Shown: positions 13,301-26,800 of the stretch, piece by piece
How positions within the stretch are numbered: the stretch's first letter is position 1
Layout: each line of letters starts with the position of its first letter
NCBI GenBank assembly: GCA_028583605.1
Contig: CM053329.1
Span: forward strand, 3,286,001-3,350,000
Source: Dastarcus helophoroides
Taxonomy: Eukaryota; Arthropoda; Insecta; Coleoptera; Bothrideridae
DNA length: 64,000 nt
Direction: 5' to 3'
Made by a program: the position numbers and the translations under genes
The notes under the pieces: generated by a model
What the model saw: the letters and a program-made list of their open reading frames with translations, nothing else
Told to the model about the DNA's origin: nothing
The model's database searches: none

Positions 13301-16300
13301 AGATATCGATCGCGGACGTTCCCGGTGGGACACACTGTATATAGATCAAAATGCTACATTTCTAACTTCTGTGTGGGCAGAAGAAAATGCTTTGATTAAA
13401 AGGATAACGAATTCTTTCTATATATTACATCCAAAAAATGTTTTATATTATACATGTGTTTTAGTATTTAAGATTTAAATATTAAAACACATAAATATTT
13501 GCATATTTGACGTAAAATTAATAACAGCCTAAAAAATATACCAACATTTTCATGTTGACACCTCTGTCTTAACCAAAACATTCGTGTTCCGTTTGCCTTT
13601 AGAATTTAAATGACCCCAAGGTTTTTGCGCGCCATTTACCTATTCAATAAACATTTCGTAATGGCACGCGTCCCGTTTACCACCACCGCAAAATTTATAC
13701 CTTTAAATATTGAATGAGCAGCAACCGATTAAATGTGCACTTATCGGATGTTCGAAATGATAGAGAATATAAGAAACCTGGTAAATTTATTTGTATAGAG
13801 AGTATTACATACTATTCACAATCAGCCATATAATAATAACAATAAGTTACTATTGCTGCTGGTTGTCAGCGAAATTAAACAAAAATCATTTAAATAATAA
13901 ACTGACAGATAGTTTTTAAGGATTTGTTACTGCTTTTACGCTACCTAATGTTATGAAAGTTTTATTTTATGGCTAGATAGGGACCCATTGGCCAAACATT
14001 TTAAAAGTAGTTTCATAATGTTCAGGATGTCTTAAAAATACAAAAGGTAACAAGTTGTATTTTTTAAAAAAGAAAATTCTCTACATTTTTACTTTTTCGG
14101 ATTCTAAAGTCAAAATAAAGGCGTGTTTCCTAAAGGTTAAATTCACCTAAATTTTAACGATTTTTTGATATTTTGATTTTTGTGAAAATGTAGCAAGAAT
14201 TTTAAAGTTGAAATTCTCAATATGTATTTTAGCTATGAAAACTAATTTTAGTTTAAATTTTACTAGTTGATGAGGTTTTGTGTCGCACAGATAAAAAATT
14301 GATTAGTTTATACGAGATGACCAAATAATTAGAAGTTATAAACTTCTTTATTTTAAATAGATAGAACACCCCGTCTTTTCTGTCAGCATTAGTTGTAAAA
14401 CTTTAAAACTTCTATCAAATGTTATTATACTTCTCTATAGCTAACTGTTCTTGTTTTCATGGAAATCCTGCATTTTCAAAATTGAAACTGATTTTAACAA
14501 ATTTAATATTTAACAAATCAGCTGCAGATTTAAGGAAAAATCATTTCATCATCACTCAAAATTTTAAATATCATAGAATAATTTGAACGAGATAAATAAA
14601 GAAGTTGCAAATACAACAAATAAGAGTGGTTTATTGTAGCTGCTTAAAATGACCAATGATGTTTGAATCACAGGCGACAGCAAGGGATGTAAATATGTTT
14701 AGGTACAAATATTCAATTTTCACAAGAGTAGTGCTACAGTTTTATATTCCTATAGTTGCATATGTCAAATTGTAATAGAATACTATTTATTTTCCTCCTA
14801 TTTTTATAATTTAACTAAACGGATGTTACCGCAAGAGAACATTTCAATCAACTTTGGATACCTTTTGTCAATTAACCATTTATATGAGAACATATGGTTA
14901 TTAGTAATTTTAAAATATATTGTATATATGAAAATTACTAATTACACACTATTCTCACCATATTGATTTCATTTAGCATGTACTGGATTAAGTAATCTAA
15001 GTAAATGTTGTTTAAATTCAGGCTTGTTTGTTTTTAACCTCAAAATTTTATATATTCTGCCTCATCTTCGATTCGTTGAAAGCTATAAAGTTTTCACTTT
15101 CCCTTGTCTGTCGATTAAGTAAAATGAAAAGCATTCTCAATCATATCAATGTCGAGGTCTATCCGAAAACAGCACATCGAACAGCCACACTCAGCTTTCT
15201 CAATCATAGCCCAATAATTATGGGTGCGCTATTTTATCAGAAAATATATTTACCACTCTCCAAATTTTTCAGCAAAATCCATTTTGATCCCTTTAAGGCA
15301 TCTTTAATTCTAAGGTCCTCCGTGGGTTTAAGAATTTGAACAGGCAACGTAGACGTAGCATTCGGTTTAGATGAGGTAGTGTAGCTAATAGGGACATACC
15401 ATTTTGTGGAATCTGTGGCATTACCAAAGAAGAATCTTTTCTGAAAAATATAACTATATAAAACATCTTATCATTGTCTTTTAACATGCAGAGTAATCCA
15501 AATTAAGTTCGCAGCATTGCTAACTTTGTTGTTATTAAAATTACGAATTTCCCTAAAAAACCAAACTAATACAGCCAATACGGCGATTACGATGGTATTA
15601 TGAAAAAAACAATTTTAACATCGTGTTGTAGAGATTTTCGACAAAGTTACAATTTTTTTAATAGAACACCCTTTATATTTAACGATCTTATAAAAGGCAT
15701 TAAAATTTAAAATAAAAATGGTCATCAAAAAGTATTTGCTAAGATAAATAATAACAGAGCTATGAGCTACGAACTCCTCAGATTCGTTTTAGTCTTAAAA
15801 TATGGCGGAAAATACTTGGACCTTTCATTTATGAATTTTCCCCGAATCATGAAAGGTATGTGAAATTTACGTAAAACATCTTAGACAGTAATTTCGTAGA
15901 TAAAATGTATTTCTTGAGGGTGTAATATGTCACGATCTAGCAGGATTTAATTTTAACGTGTAATTATAAGGATACCCGTCATCTTATAAGACACATGGAT
16001 TAGAATTAATGGAATTATTGAATGACCCCCAAGGTGACTTATTTTGAACCTACTCGAGTTTTTCTTGTGGAATTATCTTCAAAAACGTATTTATATCAGG
16101 CGAAACTGTAATGTTAATAACCTCAAAAGTAGATAGTTTGAAAAAGAGTTAATAAAATAGATGGTAAAACTATCTTGAAAAGTATTCATGCTTTGCTCGA
16201 ATGAACCAGGAAATGTATTAAAGAGCGAAGTGACATTTTTAAACAACTTTTGAATGCTAATTAGCGGTTTCTAAAAGATACGTTTTTATTAGGTTGAAAT

Positions 16301-17812
16301 CTTAAATAATTTTTCTTGTTCGTTAATATGCTTACTTTAGTATCCCCAGGACATACTATATTAAACTGTTGACACTTGGGTTTCATAGTCTACTAGGCTA
16401 ATCTCACTTTAATTTTCTACTTGTTATGACATACGTTTAGGTCCTCATAACTTCGTTATTATTCATCTTAGCAAAAAAATTTATAAAATATGCATGCTGT
16501 TCTATTCAAAAAATTGTAATTTTGTCAAAAAAACTTAATAATGTGAACTTTAATAGTTTTTCCCCTGACGACATCTTAATCAGTATCAAAAACCGCATTA
16601 GTTTGATAATTTATCCAATTTTGCAAGGTTTTTAATAATAACAAAATTAGCAATGCTGCAAACTTAAACTCGATTAGCCTGCATATGACAGAGGTGGCCA
16701 AACCCGCGGGTAGCATGTGGCCCGCCTTGAACATTTTTGCGGTCCGAAACATTTATCACACTTCTGTTACATTGGCATTTTACGTTTCTTTTTGATCAAA
16801 GAAAAAGATCCATAGTTTCTACTGCATTTCCAAAGTGGTCTACAAGATCACCTAGGTTGGCCACCCCTGATATATGCAATATTTATCTAATATATAAAAT
16901 TCTCCGTCGTGGTGTTTGTAACCAAACTCCTCCGAAACGGCTAGACCGATTTTTATGAAATTTTGTGTGCTTATCGGGTAGGTCTGAGAATCGGCTAACA
17001 TCTATTTTTCATACCCCTAAATGTTAAGGGTGGTCCACCCCAAAAATTGTTTTTTTATTTTTTTGACAACATTTTTTGTTTTTATTTATTTATGATTTAG
17101 CATTAAAAATACATATAATTTTAAATTTTCACCCTTATACGATCAACCCCTGATTTTTAATCTTCTAATATATAAAATTCTCCGTCGTGGCGTTTGTAAC
17201 CAAACTCCTCCGAAACGGCTGGACCGATTTTGACGAAATTTTGTGTGCTTATCGGGTAGATCTGAGAATCGGCCAACAACTATTTTTAATACCCCTAAAT
17301 GTTAAGGGTGGTCCACCCCAAAAAAAATTTTTTTTATTTTTTTTGACAAAATTTTTTGTTTTTATTTTTTCATGATTTAGCATTAAAAAATACATACAAT
17401 TCTAAATTTTTATTCTTATACGATTAACCCCTGATTTTTAATCTAACATATAAAATTCTCGGTTGTGCTGTTTGTTACCAAACTCCTCCGAAACGGCTGG
17501 ACCGATTTTGATGAAATTTTGTGTGCTTATCGGGTAGGTCTGAGAATCGGCCAACATTTATTTTTCATACTTCTAAATGTTAAGGGTGGTCCACCCCAAA
17601 ATTTTTTTTAATTTTTTTTACAAAATTTTTTGTTTTTATTTTTTCATGATTCAGCATTAAAAAATACATTTAATTCCAAATTTTCACCCTTATACGATCA
17701 ACGCCTGATTTTTAATTTTGTGGAAATAGTTTTAAATTAAAAGAGAAAATTGTACGTGTTTATTAAATATACGTGTTTTATAATTGTGAAAGGTAAGTTA
17801 AATAATAATAAC

Positions 17813-17899
<87 letters not shown>

Positions 17900-20800
17900 C
17901 GATAGTGGGTTATGCGCCTACCACGGTTTTAACAGGTAACGGGGAATCAGGATTCGATACTCATACCCATCAATGTACGTTTAATATTCACGTTAGAAAA
18001 GTGAAACGTGCGCACAATAGGTTGCACACGAAAACGTAACGAGGTCATCCGATCACTAGATTTTACTCCCCATATTTTTTTCATACCGGGGGCCTTATAT
18101 GAAAATCGATTTTTAAGGAGTAAACTCCATTTAACAAAACAGTATGTGCTTTTTTTTAATTTGTTATTTTTTAATTATTTATAACTTCAAAATATATGAA
18201 CTATTTTCGATGTATAGATAGCTATCAATAATTGTAATTTAATATATATTTGTTACTTTAATGAAGAATAATTTATTAACTTAAATAAAGTATACTTTAA
18301 TTGTCTACAATCCTTCATTCCTCTTTCAATTATAATTACATCCCACACACTTACGAGATAGTGTTAGTTATTTTTCAAAATATTTCCTAAAAATAACGTA
18401 CAATTCTAAATTTTCACCCTTATATGATCAACTCCTGATTTTGGCAAAACAACGTTTGCCGGGTCTGCTAGTCTAATATATAAAATTCTCCGTCGTGGTG
18501 TTTGTAACCAAACTCCTCCAAACGGCTAGACCGATTTTGATGAAATTTTGTGTGCTTATCGGGTAGGTGTGAGAATCGCCCAACATCCATTTTTCATACC
18601 CCTAAATGTTAAGGGTGATCCACCCCAAAAATTTTTTTTTTATTTTTTTTATTTATAACTTCAAAATATATGAACTATTTTCGATGTATAGATAGCTATC
18701 AATAATTGTTATTTAATATATATTTGTTACTTTAATGAAGTATAATTTATTAACTTAAATAAAGTATACTTTAATTGTCTACAATGCTTCATTCCTCTTT
18801 CAATTATAATTACATCCCACACACTTACGAGATAGTGTTAGTTATTTTTCAAAATATTTCCTAAAAAAATATTTCCTAGAAATAACGTACAATTCTAAAT
18901 TTTCACCCTTATATGATCAACTCCTGATTTTGGCAAAACAACGTTTGCCGGGTTTGCTAGTAAAATATATGTTTGTATTTGTTTTCGTTAAGAATTTTAG
19001 CTTTTTCAAAGTGTAATAAACTTTCATTTCAAGTAAGGTGTCCTAGTTTATGTCACAAAATATTTGGACCGCCAAAGGTTAGAGCATTCTTGTAACAGTC
19101 TTACTACATTAATATTCGAGCTATGCAGGGCCCTTCAATTAACATTCCCTCAGTCAGTATCTCAGAAAATAGAAAGTACTATTTTTATTCTGTAAAATGG
19201 TAATAGATTTCTATGATTAATGCTTATTTCTGGAAGTACAGTTTAGTACAATATAATACTATTACCAAAGGTGGCTCTAGAGTTTAAAGATACAGTAGAA
19301 CCCCGTTGGTTAGACCTCGGATGGTCCGACTCCCCGGGTAATCTGACCTTCATCTTGATAATAAAATTAATATTTTTGAGTCTGTGGCTTGTGGATTATT
19401 TTATATGTAAACTTTGTAAGCAAAAAATGCTCTTAATGTGTCTAATGAACGTTGAACGACATCTCTACTCCTTGCCTTTTGACACATTTAAAAATATGGA
19501 GTCATAGAGATGCAAAGGCTTGCAGCAGAAAACAATTTTAACTTTCTTTTAATGTATTATATCAAAAATGTTTTATACATGTAGATAGAAAAGAAAATAA
19601 AAAGTGTTGTATTATGTATAATACGAATGTAGCTAATTCAGAGAATATATTTCTTTTAGAACCAACCTACCCCTAGGTCCATTCATGGTGGGATTAGCGG
19701 TGTTCTACTGCTTCGATTAAAAAAGTTTTCAAGCATACCATTTGATTAAGAATTAAATTTTAAATAAAATGTTCATATTCTAAAATGTTAAATTAGCAGT
19801 AGCTTTTGAAACCTTCTAATTTTTTATTTGCCTAACTTTGAACTCCAAAGAAAATTTCACCTCTTTACCACATCGGCAATTAAATAAATAATTACGCGAT
19901 ACGTATTTCGCCAGCAGAACTGGCATTTTTAAGCGTACTTATCTAAAAAGATTAGCAAAAGATGCATCGACGTCATCTGCATTGAGATTCAAATCGATTT
20001 GAATCTCGATTTTAATCTCAATGCAGATGACGTGAATATATCTTTTGATAATCTCTTTAGATTAGTATTGCTTGAAAATGCCAGTTCTGCTGGCGAAATA
20101 TGTATCCTGTAATTATTTATTTAATTGCCGATGCGGTAAAGGGGTGGAACCTTCTTTGGACTTAATCACAAGCCACAGTGTTTATTTCAGTGCCTCAGTA
20201 ACTTTGAAGTGTTGTAGTTTTACGGTAGATAATAACTTTATAGCAGGCCAAAAAATTACAAAGGCCTACATAAATCAATATTGAAAAATTTACAGCAATT
20301 AAAAAAAACAGAATGCTTATAATAAATACAGTTTTGCTTACAATTTAATTTTTAATCGAATGCTTATGTTTGAAGCTTTCTTAGTTAAAGAATATTTTGA
20401 AACTTCTCACCATATCCAAAAAAACTGTCTTCGGATTTCATCGTTAATATGATATTCTGTGGGATTGATTTGACGTGATCGGAAACGTTGGCAAAATAAT
20501 CTAACTTGACGAGCGTTCAACATAAGATCCAAGAAGATTCTAAAACTTTGATTCGTGAAAGTTTTTACTTAAAATTACTTTTCTTGATTTAGTCAATCAT
20601 GCTCTGAGATTGGAAATATTTTTATAAGTTCTCTGGGCAAGTAAAATTTGGAAAAGAGGTGCGATAAACAATAATTTGCAATTTTAAATAAATATTACTG
20701 CTCTACAAAGTTAGTTATTCGAATTTATGGTTTCCAATAATAAGAACAATAATAGTTATTTGTGTGCCTAGTAATGTAATTCTTAAGCGTACCGAGAAAA

Positions 20801-23800
20801 GTATTGTGGTCGAAGAAGCTGTGAAGTCGGGGCTTGACAATCTCAAGGTCACTAAAGAGTTACGAGGACGAGGCACACACAAAATCTTTTGTGCAACCGT
20901 AAAGTATGTAGTTTTAATTTTTTTAAATTATTGCTTTTAAAAGACTGTAATTAAAATTGACGTATATCGAAAGGTGGCGTTCATGTATTCTAGCTGCCAG
21001 TACTTCGCGTCCCCTCTAGGAACTGCAAAATAATACCTGGGCATCCAGTTTCACCAAAAAAATAATTTTGATTGCTGGTGAATACAAATGGGAACTGCTA
21101 TTCCAAATATACACTAAATATGCAGAATGACTTAATTACGAGGCTTTAATTTAGATTGTATTCTTTAAACAAAATTTCGTAGTCTATCTAGTGCGTGTAA
21201 AGATCATGGTAATTGTCTGCTTCCGCTTGTTATATAAATTCTTTGTAATAGAGGAAACACACCTGGCCTTAAATTTTGATAGAGATATGCACGCGGTAAA
21301 CAGGAATTTCCAATGCATGTTGTGATTATTCATGTCAGCGCCCTTTTGAAAACTTGTTCAAATTTGTTAGGAGGATATTTAAAATATTAAGCTTCTACTG
21401 ATGGTATTCAATTAACAGGATCGTAGGCAGAACATTTCCCACACTCAATTGCTCTGTTAAAATCAGCATAATGGTTAATTGGTTCTGTTGGTTTTATTGT
21501 TGCATCAGCAAAGGTTTTTTCAACTGATTTTTCTCTAGTAATTTCTATTACTACTGAACGTATTTGTTTTTCACCAGATGATTTTGTTTATAGAGTCTAA
21601 AGTGTTTTTTAACACCAGTTAATTTTAGGCATTATTAGTTATTTCCAGAATAATATTTAACAACGTGAAGTCCACGTTGACGGTGTTAAATATTATTGTG
21701 GAAATGTCAAGCTTGTTTACATGTAGCCAAACACAAAACCAAACTCGTTTTATGCTTTTGCTACCTAACCTGTAACTAATACTGGGTATTTCCAAATAAA
21801 ATAATAATACTTAAGGAGCATAATCCTTATGGCATATCAACATAGATCCGGAATCGCTTTATTTTTAAGGTACAGGGCGTGAAAATTAATAAATATTTTC
21901 GTTTTTCTATAAAATTTTGTAAACTGCTTAAAATATTTTTTTAAATTTTGGTAGATACTAACTAGGTAGGTAATTTTTGCAGGAAAAATATTTGTTATAC
22001 TTCTATCAGTGACGTCCGCGCTAACATGTCCCTGGGCATTCTTAACTAAAAAAAAACGTTACGCGACTGTTTTTTAAATAGGTACAAATTTCACTAGACA
22101 TTTTCCATTTCTTGGTAAAAATGCCCCTTTATTTTACTTATTTATTTTTTCGTATGACTAACGGTTTTCGAGTAACTTGTCCCTCCACATTTTTAATCAA
22201 GAAAAAAAAATCACGCCACTAACTTTTTTCAAAATAAATATGGTTTTCATTACAATTTTTTATTTCTGAGTAAAAATTTTCTTTTAGCTTTTCTCGTCCA
22301 AAGTCGGTTTTCGATTAAAAAAAGAAATTATATTTCTTTGCATTTCGATGCGTGCACGATATTGTTTTCCAGAAATTTAATGTCTTGCTTACAGGGAATT
22401 TTGCTCACTGTAATTTTTTACGGAAATGTATGTTAGATAACTTGGATTTACATGTTCTTTGGAAGCAAATGTTTTTGATCCTTACTAATATTTAAATGCG
22501 AAAGTGTGTTTGTCTGTCTGTTTTTCCACTTCAGTGTCGCCAGATTTTGCTCAATTCCTCGATGTTCTATTCTCGTGCATATGGCATGATTCATATTCCA
22601 TGTAAATAAATGCAAAACTTGTCAATGACTACACGTCGATGGCGTTATCTAGCGATAAGGGTCCAAACTTAACTTTATGTAACTGTACAGTAGGATTGTT
22701 TTAAAATAAATGTAAAGGTGTGATAGCTTGACAGCCTCATAACGCGATAGGGCGCGACCATGGATTACAGACGGAGGATAGTGTATACGTTCGTAGAAAA
22801 TGGTGTCTAAAACACGTCTACAGAGTAGGTAGTACATTCTCCTGATATTATGAATAATAGATTTCTACCACACTGAGGAACGAAGTAAATAAACATGGCT
22901 ATTAAACAGCCACCAATTAGTCTTGAAAAAAAAATTCTACTTTTAACTAATCTCAGGTAAAATATTACTAAAGGCCGTTTTTCATATGCCTATCTCTCGT
23001 AGTACCTTGAGCTTTGTCCTTTTCCAATTTAGACATCCTTCGCTTACGGAGAAAATAGGGAACTGACAAATAGCAATATTAAGTATATCCTAAATACACA
23101 CGTACCTATATATTGCACCCATAAAATAATCCATGATTTTCAGAAAAAGAGACATTGTTTTATAAAAAACTCTCCCGAAACTTTCAATTTTATTTTAATC
23201 TTTTGTTATCTTTTCCGTTTATTCAACCTTATATATTAGGGTTTCTAAAAACTGTGCACAAAATAGAATTTTATTATTTGAAGTGGAAGTTATAGAATAT
23301 TTTTTTATATTTGGAAATAGCTTTTCTTTTCGAAGATGACGATCCTTATAGGGTTTTGTAAACCCTTATTCAATCTGCACGAACCCTCTAAAGCTGTGCA
23401 TCTGCATAGCTGATTAAATTAGTTTTATCACGTTTATCTAAACTAATTTCAAAAATGATGGAGCATTGGCCGCTCCATATATTGCAGAAAAAAATTAAAA
23501 TAACAAAACAAATAAATTGATCCGCCAATTCAGGTAATTTAAAAACTCTCTTTAATTATTCAGTTAAATAATCGGGGCTAATAGTAAGTCAATAATAAAC
23601 TCATAGCATGAAATAAGTAAATACAATGATTGTGAAAGATAAATAATTTTTTTAAACAAAAATCTTCCGTCAAATCAAAAAAATCAATGAAGTATTTTTA
23701 CCAATAAATGAAGCTTGCTTATGAAGTTAGTACTTATTTTGAAAAACGTAGTAGTAGATTTTTTGTTAGGAATACTCAAGTACATGTTGGCGCGGACTCC

Positions 23801-26800
23801 ACTGATACAAGTAAAGTAAAGAAGAAAATGCACTTTTATGTCTAGTTATTTTTTATCAAAATTTAAAAATATATTTCAAGCGGTTACAAAGTACAGTAAA
23901 GCCTCGATATAACGGACTAATTGGAAAAATGGGGGGTCCGCTTAAAGCCAACCGTCTTTTTCGCCCTCTATGTTGGTATGACAAAATTTGTCATGGTGGG
24001 ATAAAAAATGTCCAATCTCTGTCGAAACCTACGATTATAACATATATCAGGGAATCCCCTAATATACCATCTCTCCGCCAGGTGCAGTTTACGAGCAGGA
24101 CCGCCTTATCTCTCAAATTGTAGTACTAGACGTATGACGTAATTAGCATGATCGCTAAATATTGTTTACATGTGGCGATACTTGAATTTAAAAATATACA
24201 ATATTAACAGGATCTTTTTAATTGTTTTTACTGTTGATCGGATTTTTTTGCGTTATATCCGCAGTCCATTAAATAGAGGTCCGTCATGTCGAGATTTTAC
24301 TGTGTTTAAGGAAAAACGAAATTATTTCCTAATTGTCAAAACTACGTATCTTAAAAATAAAATGGTTCCGGACCTCTGTTGATATGAACTTTTTTTTTTT
24401 AAAAATCATTCAAAGATGCTTGGCGAGTATTAGGATCTTATTCCAAAACACCCTGTATAGGCAGTGTAGGTTTATCCGAATAATCTAATAAATATAAAAA
24501 TATACACAACTAGTGCAACGTAATTCTGCCAATTAATAAATATGTTTTTGGTAGGAACATTAGGTAATTAACATTGTTGTAGGGATCAAGAGTGTTTCAT
24601 AATATTGGCTCCGGCAGTTACATAAAAAGCACCTCTATGGCCTTTTTATCCCAGTAATATTTAATTTAGGAAAACAGTTGGATTAAATTCAATTATTGCG
24701 TAGGCATAATATTTTAGAGGATAATAGTAAAGTGTAATTATACTATTCTACTATTAATAAAAATGAAACTTTTTAAAATGTATCTAAAAAATGTATGTTC
24801 GATTGTGATTAAAAAATGTAATCATTTTCGGACGATAGGTACATTATCAAAATAATTTACTTATTACATCTATAAAATTTACACGACGTGCATTTTTAAC
24901 AACTCTGTGAAAATTCTATAAAGCATCCTTTAACCACTTCTCACCTGCATGTTCGAGACCGTTTCAAAAATACATTTTTATGAAAATTAAACAAATATTA
25001 GCATTTTGAATACATAATATATTTATATATAAAATCCTCTAGGCCGAAAATAAAATAAAAAAAGGCAACACACCTGGCTAAGTACTACGTCATCTCCTTC
25101 CTTTTTTACGAAAACAACAGGGTACCCCGGTTTTGTAATCCAGTTGTCAATAACTTCTTCCAGTTTCAGGCCTCCAGGCAATGATGTGTAATTCTGAAGA
25201 GCTTCCCACAAATTTTCTGGTTTTGTGTTCTCGAATTTACTGTTGTTAAAAATGATTGTATTGAGTTATACTTAACACGTGATTAACAAATCCACTAAGA
25301 GTCTAACACCCTGACTATGACTTACAATTAACATATAATTCATAATAAAAGCATAAACAAAGTTTGGACTCATACTATGGTGCTGCTGTCGAAGCGTCCT
25401 CGATTTAATTTCAATTCATAGAAACTTTATTGTTTAGGTATGTGTTTTAGTATCTAGTCTTATTTCATTAACGTAAATATGATAAACGGTAGAGGTATCA
25501 GGAATTATTAAGCCATAAATGAAATATCTATTGCCGATTTTGACACCTTCGAAATGATGGCTAATAAATATTTAGGTAAACACATTTTTATCACACACAT
25601 TTCGGAGATCATGTTCGATTATGCTCAGGTAAATTATTTTTGAGATGTATTGGTATTGAAATGTTGGGCGAATGGAGCGTGAGCACAACAATGATGTAAA
25701 TTAACTCATTATGGCTCTTGTAAATATATTTAAAAAAATCGAAAACCCCCCAAGATCAGCACCACAATATGTTAATTTAGCTTTCCGAAGCAAAACTTCT
25801 TTTTGATACTCACACTCAGAAAATAGTGAAGCCTATTTAAATCCCTCCACCTTACAACAAATACATATAAGTTTTCTGCAGAAATATACTAATTAGCTAC
25901 ATTTTACATACTACTTCTGTATATAGGCCCCTAATCCTTCATGGAACTTGGTTAATCCTAGCATGTGACTGATCATGCGAATAATACTGGCCCCTAAAAT
26001 GAAAAGATTGAGACAAAATTTAACTAATAATCCAATATTTTACCTTTATGATAAGTTATCTTTCCAAACTGTTCACTGATCTCGTCAGGTGTAAAAACTT
26101 CCCTATGAATAGGCTTTGAAGAAGGCTGGGCATCTTGTTGAAACACATGCTGTTGCTGATCGAGAACGAATTGTTTTTCGAGCTCCCAATCTTTAAATTC
26201 CTATATAAAATAACTTTTATAAGACCGACTTTAAATTCCAAGAGCACATTTTTGTACCTCTACTAATGCAGTTCCGAAATATTCAAAATAACTGGCTAGA
26301 GCTTCATTTAAAAATGTATCAGACCACCAATGAAGCGTAACGAGATCACCAAACCACATGTGGGTGAATTCATGTCCTATTACAGTAGCTACTCTTTGCT
26401 TATCCGAGTTACCTGATTCTTTCGGGTCATACAAAAGAGTAGATTCCCTAAAATAATTGGATTTAATTAATCGCAAATTGTAGTATAAAACGATTTTCTT
26501 TGCAATAAATATATTTACTGGTTTCAATAAAATTGTTACACTTACCTGTAAGTAACCAAACCCCAGTTCTCCATAGCTCCAGCAGCAAAGTCTGGTATGG
26601 CTGCTAGGTCCATTTTAAACTATATTCATATCGAAATATTTAAATGTTAACACAGACTCTAGAGCAGACATAATTTTGAATGTGTGCTCGGCTGCAAATT
26701 TTCTGCTGTTGGCGGAATCGGGCTTTGAACATACACCGAATGGTAATGGTATTTTTGGTTCAACATCGCACGTAAATTCAGAAACTAAAAACGCCACTAA

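Noticed and set aside
15028..15339. 103-codon plus-strand open frame
   Set aside because: It overlaps aminopeptidase coding exon 7 on the opposite strand and is not protein-like.
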